DNA of 64,000 nucleotides. It comes from Chromobotia macracanthus. Its lineage: Eukaryota > Chordata > Actinopteri > Cypriniformes > Botiidae. The notes below the pieces were generated by a model. It was not told the DNA's origin. It did no database searches and saw only the letters and a list, made by a program, of their open reading frames with translations. Shown here piece by piece: positions 58,795-64,000 of this stretch. Made by a program: the position numbers and the translations under genes. Every line of letters starts with the position of its first letter. Within the stretch, counting starts at the first letter, position 1. Where the stretch lies: contig JAZGTH010000068.1 of assembly GCA_036877525.1 (NCBI GenBank), forward strand, positions 1,854,501 through 1,918,500. Reading direction: 5' to 3'.

Positions 58795-58873
<79 letters not shown>
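58795..58873. repeat. (TA)n microsatellite, about 39 units
   Basis: Uninterrupted TA dinucleotides over 79 bases. Confidence 0.98.
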
Positions 58874-58876
<3 letters not shown>

Positions 58877-58879
58877 TTT

Positions 58880-61260
58880 AACATTCATTTTAAATGTTAA
58901 AGGAATATTAAGTACAAATAATACTAATTCTGATGATTCTGATGATTCAGTTTTCAGTATTTAGTTGTGTCTTCATAACAAATCATTATCAAGACAATCA
59001 CTCAAGCTATGATATACTGGCTCAGAGATATACACCCAAATGAAACATTTTAAATTGCTCACATAATAATTTTAACAGTTTGAATAGAACTTATCATTGT
59101 AACAATACCTTACTTTGTGATACAGTATATCTAATTGTGCTAACACTATTTAAAATCCATTACAGAGCACCATGTTCATCTATACAACTTCATTGAGCTT
59201 ATGGCGCCATAGTATTGAGCAACAGCCTGTGATTGAATTTCCCATTTCTTATGCTGTTAAAAAGTATAAAAAGTATAAGAAATGCTTTTTATCATGTAAA
59301 TATGGTTCTTGGTATCTTTTCACACCTCATCTATCCATCCATCTGTCTGTCTATCTATTTTATTCATGTAGTCATAAGCCCTAATAGACCAGTACCATGA
59401 CATCCCATGGGATCGCATCTGGCTCTGTGGGTTTGGGTGACATCATTAATGGGAGCATAGGCCTCCTAAATAATTTATGTTCTGCATTCTGCTCAGTTAT
59501 AACCTGGCCAGCCAGTCAAGCTGGGACCTTGTTCCTAAGTGCGTTAGAATCAGAATAGAGGAAACAAGCCTTTATTGACTAAATCCAATCAATAACTGCT
59601 GTTGCTGTGTGCATGGGGGAGAAAAGGCATTTTGGGAAAGGATTCAGGGCTGGGGTAGAACCAAATTAAATTAACACCTGTCCCTCAAATTTTTAACATG
59701 ATCTTTTGAGTATTATTTGAGCTGCTGTAATAAAATCATGCTGGTGCCAAGTGACAGAAGCTCATATATCTTGTTACAAAGTACTTTTATGGTAAATAAG
59801 ACAATGGGGGATGCACAGAAACAAAATACTAGTAAAAGGAAATCTGATTCTTTCTTTATGGTAACAAAAGAGACATATCTGCTCTTGGCTTATGAGAATG
59901 CCTTGTGAGGTCGTGTCCTTTAGAAAATCAATGAATCAATTAAGGATTACATCATTTAGTATGGGAACTCTGATATCACAGTCATTGATAAATAAGGTAT
60001 AGATATTTTGTTTATGAAACCAATCATAAACTGAGAATTTAGATAGTTGGTATGTTGCTGCTGAAAGTAAACAGCAGATGACAGCATGATGGCACAGAAG
60101 CCCAAGTGACCCTGAAAAGCAACTTAATGTGTGTTCTTTCTCTCTCGCACAGACACCCACACACACTCCTTTCTGAAGATTTACGACACCGAGGTGATGT
60201 GTTAATTCTCAGAGGCTGAATGGAAAAAATGTCCTCTGCAGATTCATCCCAATCATGAAAATATCAAGCAGAAAATTTTCTTTTGCTAGGATTTTGTTGT
60301 ACTGCAATTACTTTTATCTAATGCAACTCTAGCTTTTGTTCTTTTCTGTAGCAGACATGGAGTTGTCAACCTTCTCATCATCTCAACAGTCACAATGATG
60401 ATTTGGCTTGTTTAGAACTGTGTTTCTCTGTCCTTCCTCTAAGTGATAGAATTTTAAAATGGCTTGTTTTAACATTGGAAAAACAGGCCTACACACTTTG
60501 TTTAAATAAAGAAAAAAATTAGATTACTTTGAAATCCACTAGAATCATTACACAGAGACCTAGGTTGACTTTAAGAAAAGAACTGTGCCGTTTAACATTC
60601 AGATAGACACAAACTTCAGCTCAATTAATTAAACTGACACCACAGACCTAACGTCTGTTCACACCTGGCTGAAAGTGAACAGTAAGGTGAGTGCACAAAA
60701 GAACACTTTCTTCCCTTTATATGCCATACAACAGCAGAGGTCTGTAAAGCACAGGAAGCACAATGGGCTTTTATTTGAAAATCTATAAATTCTGAAAATG
60801 AATGCCGCTGTGTTTATTTATGTATGAGGTTCCAGACATTGAGAGAAACTGCAGCCTCGCTGCCAGCTGTGATCCTATTGGTGTCTCTCACTCCACTCCA
60901 CATGGTTGTGTCAGCACCTTATTCAAATGGGTTCCTGAGGTCTGTTAAGACACTGAAAAAAGAAACATGTGGATAGTGATCTAGACTAATCTATTTATAT
61001 CTGGAACCCAAAAAGTGATATTATGGTTTGCATTAGCAGGGCACATCCTTTGATTTGGCCTATTTGAAGAATAGTGACACTAATATTTCACTAAATTAGT
61101 AAAGATTTGTCACAGAAGGTTAATACAGAAGGTCACCCACTCCTAAGTGCCAGCATGCAACATGTTAGAGTCCATGCATAAATTACCATGTGGTTAGAAA
61201 TTTAAATGTAATTGATTAGCAATTATATCCTTGTTGTTTTTTCCAGGTAAAACGTTTAAT
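58880..61260. other. Intergenic, no gene
   Basis: Contains a short imperfect tetranucleotide run (ccatc/tgtc/tatc) at about 59,328-59,360. Nothing else stands out. Confidence 0.5.
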
Positions 61261-61269
61261 ATCCTCATT

Positions 61270-61395
61270 GGTCCTAGAACAAGGTTTCCTGAAATCAATC
61301 AGATGATATCAATCAGTATGATATATGATAGGGTTAGGACTATGTCTTTGAAAGGAGTGTTGTTCCAGGACCAACAGATGTTGTTGGTCCAGAAA
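61270..61395. repeat. Short inverted-repeat element
   Basis: attggtcctagaacaa at 61,270 is complementary, with two mismatches, to ttgttccaggaccaac at 61,361-61,376. A second palindrome ggaccaacagatgttgttgg follows. It looks like a tiny non-autonomous transposon. Confidence 0.5.
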
Positions 61396-61399
61396 AAAT

Positions 61400-62427
61400 C
61401 ATTGACCAAATCATAGTGAACTATCATTGTTACAATAATGTTAAATATGTCTAACCATTTTTTTAAGACTTTGCATTAAAAAGAATCAATTCCAGTGACA
61501 AATTGTACAGCTTGTAAGGTAGACTGCTTGATGTGAATGACCTGTATCTACAAATGATAGTGTCTTTATGCTGTGCACATTGTGTTCATAGCAAACATGG
61601 TGTACAATGAAACAAATGAAACAATGAAACAATTTCAGTGCTGTAGCTGAATTGTTGACTTACAGTTCTATGGCCCTTTGTTTTATGAGGAATCTGTCTT
61701 GCAAACTGATCGCACTGCCCGGTCATGATCTCAGCTTGCAAGTATGAGTTCTCAGCCAGGACTTGCTTTTACCAGCTGAGCCTGCCAAAAAAACTGAGAC
61801 TCATTATCACCAGTCCCACAGGAACACAACCGCCATGGGTGGAGCAAAGGAGATAAGCATCATCTAAAATAAGCATTCATAGTCCATTTTGACAGCAGTG
61901 CCGTGTCTCACAAAAGGGAGACAAGAGATATTTTTGTGAATATACTTGAAGTGAATATGTGATTTACATTTAAAACCCTAAACTGCTCAAATCTCCCAAA
62001 GAAAAGTTCCAGTGCCATATTTTGTATATAGCTGTTGAGTAAATAAGTGGACACAATAAAACCACATTAACAGTCAGGCAAGAGCCAGCCATATAATATT
62101 TTAAGTGAAAGGTTCAGCTGTATTCAGGACGTTTTATATGTTTTTTTTTTTATAAATGTGAAACTGTAGTGTTTAAATGTTATAATTTTATTTTATTATT
62201 TACATGTATGGGCTGAAACAATGGTTTGCTATTTTGTGTGACCTTTGACCTTGCAACCTTTTATATGGCTTATTGTATTGTTTGAACTTTTTTGAAAAGC
62301 TGTCAGAATACTTTGAAATAGGTTATTTAATGATATATTCTTATTGTAACAGGTTCTGTTGTCAATGTGTTAAATGTGTTAAGCTTTTCCTGAACGGTAA
62401 CTAGATAGGAAAGTTTGAGAACTTTAC
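61400..62427. other. Intergenic, nothing clear
   Basis: No recognisable gene or element. Confidence 0.45.
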
Positions 62428-63379
62428 GTTGGCTTGACAAAGCCTGAAAGTGTATAATGGTATAATACTTAACTGACATTCTCTAACAAGATGGTAACGT
62501 TTAACATGTTATAGTTTGTTGTTAACGTTTTAACCTAATCTAGTATTATTTTAGTGTTTTAGCACAATGCTAGAATATTTTTACATGAAGTTAACATGTT
62601 TTAACATTAATTAACATGATACAAGGACATTTTAGCATGACACTAAAACATTTTAACATGATGTTAACACATTTTAACATGTTTTAACTTGATACTTGAA
62701 TGTTTTAGCATGATGCTAACAAGTATTAGCATAAATTAGCATGACTTTAACACATTTTAGCATGATGGTATGTGGAGTGGTTGCTAAGGTACTCGGGGTG
62801 GTTCCTAGGCTGTTGCTAAAGTAGCTGGGGTGGTTGCTCAGGTGTTGCTATACGGTTGCTAAGATACCAGGAGTAATTGTTAGGGTGTTGCAATGCAATT
62901 GCTACGGAACCCTGGGTGGTTGCTAGGTTATTGTTATGTGGTTGTTAAGGTACCCAGGGTGGTTGCTATGGTGTTGATAAGGGGAAGTTTCTATGGTACT
63001 GTTATGTTATGAATTTGTAATGTTACCATTTTGTTGTTGCTTGCTAGGCCAAGCGATTTGGGCCCACCTCCAAGTCTCTGCAATATTCTAATGCAGAGCT
63101 GTGTAGTCACAAAATTCAGGCCATTGTTAACGCTATAAACTTTTTCCCCAATTTTTGGACACCCAAAAAACACCTGCTCAATTATATCATAGCACACCTT
63201 TCTTCAATAAGTGGTTGGTTGACCCCTCATTCATGAGTCTATGACAAACCGTGCAGGACGAGTTATATACCGAAGTTTTGTCCAAAAAAAGTAGTATGCA
63301 AGAGAGTAATAGTAATAGTGAGTGGTTGCTTTGCAATCTTCACTAATAAGCTTAAGCAAAACAACTTTGTCAAGCCAAC
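62428..63379. mobile_element. 952 bp non-autonomous DNA transposon, family X copy C
   Basis: GTTGGCTTGACAAAG at 62428-62442 is perfectly repeated in inverse at 63365-63379. The left half is made of loose 'ttttaacatgatgttaaca' units and ggttgctaggg units. The right half is the block shared with copies A and B. It has no transposase frame. Confidence 0.78.
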
Positions 63380-64000
63380 ATACAGTTCAGCAGATTTATG
63401 AACAAATAAACCTGCTCTGAGAAACATTCATCTGAGTAAAACGTGACAACTAGCCCCAGTCTCTCCAACATATCAAACAACCTTTCTATAATGCTTCTAG
63501 ATATATTCAGTGCACTTCAAATAATGGCAACCCCCAAATTAGCCTTTACATACACTGTTGCCAATGCAGCCACCACCTGTGCTGTTCTTTGGGAGTGCTT
63601 AAAGTTAAGGACCTTCATACAGCTCTATACCACAGGAAGCATGTAGCTTAACTGACATGTAAAATCTTTCCTTGCGGACTGTCTATTGATGCCGATGCAG
63701 ACAGACAATATAAACTGACAAGTTTGTGTACTGAATGTGCAGTGCAAATGACCACCCATATAGCCATTCACCTACAAAAGTAGGAGGGGTAAAATGTCTA
63801 AAGTCAGCAAACCATGAGGAAAATGGGATAAACTGAGATTATTTCGTTTGAGTCCAATCTTTTAAACTTAACACCAAAACGTGTAAACTATCCTTTATTT
63901 CTTTTTCCCCGCTAAGGGCTATTCTTACATTACTGAAAGTGAGAGAGTGCCACCTACCGGCTGGCAAAGTCTGGTTTTCCACTCCGATCTTTTTGCATCT
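63380..64000. other. Intergenic, no gene
   Basis: Ends with agtgccacctaccggctgg, a word of a common teleost repeat. A 67-codon frame at 63,443 has no known domain. Confidence 0.4.

Overview
The window is nuclear DNA from a ray-finned (teleost) fish. The evidence is a vertebrate receptor gene split by GT-AG introns, a prohormone ending in the 17-residue fish form of melanin-concentrating hormone, and a dense load of transposon families typical of teleosts (DIRS elements, Tc1 elements, solo LTRs, a CR1/Rex1-like LINE). The species cannot be fixed from the sequence.

Positions 1 to about 32,940, + strand: the 3' half of a particulate guanylyl cyclase receptor gene, best matched to natriuretic peptide receptor 2 (npr2, GC-B). 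Fourteen coding exons (360-434 to 32494-32556) join in phase with no stop into 527 codons. They cover the kinase-homology domain, the dimerisation coiled coil, the cyclase catalytic domain and the C-terminus. The ligand-binding and transmembrane exons lie left of the window. The introns hold most of the mobile DNA: a DIRS element split by a Tc1 element (about 6,470-10,945), a second DIRS remnant (17,170-18,260), two solo LTRs, a broken LINE with a 3 x 140 bp tandem array, and a third, internally deleted DIRS element (29,515-31,950).

Positions 32,940-53,000: no protein gene is evident. This stretch holds an inverted-repeat-bounded element carrying a Ty3/gypsy-type integrase fragment (34,863-36,228), a third solo LTR (38,182-38,514), dispersed repeats, a fourth DIRS element on the minus strand (about 41,600-45,213), a tRNA-derived SINE remnant, and one weak candidate exon (47,828-48,129).

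Positions 53,093-53,467, + strand: an intact single-exon pro-melanin-concentrating hormone gene (pmch, MCH1-like) with TATA box and poly(A) signal. Positions 53,620-64,000: repeats only, including a Tc1 fragment, a 79 bp (TA)n tract and a 952 bp element with 15 bp perfect terminal inverted repeats.

The two host genes act separately: one is a membrane receptor that makes cGMP in response to natriuretic peptides (C-type for npr2), the other a hypothalamic peptide hormone that controls skin paling and feeding in fish. I see no clearly new biological system. The most unusual content is the cluster of four differently broken DIRS retrotransposons and the nested transposon record in the npr2 introns.
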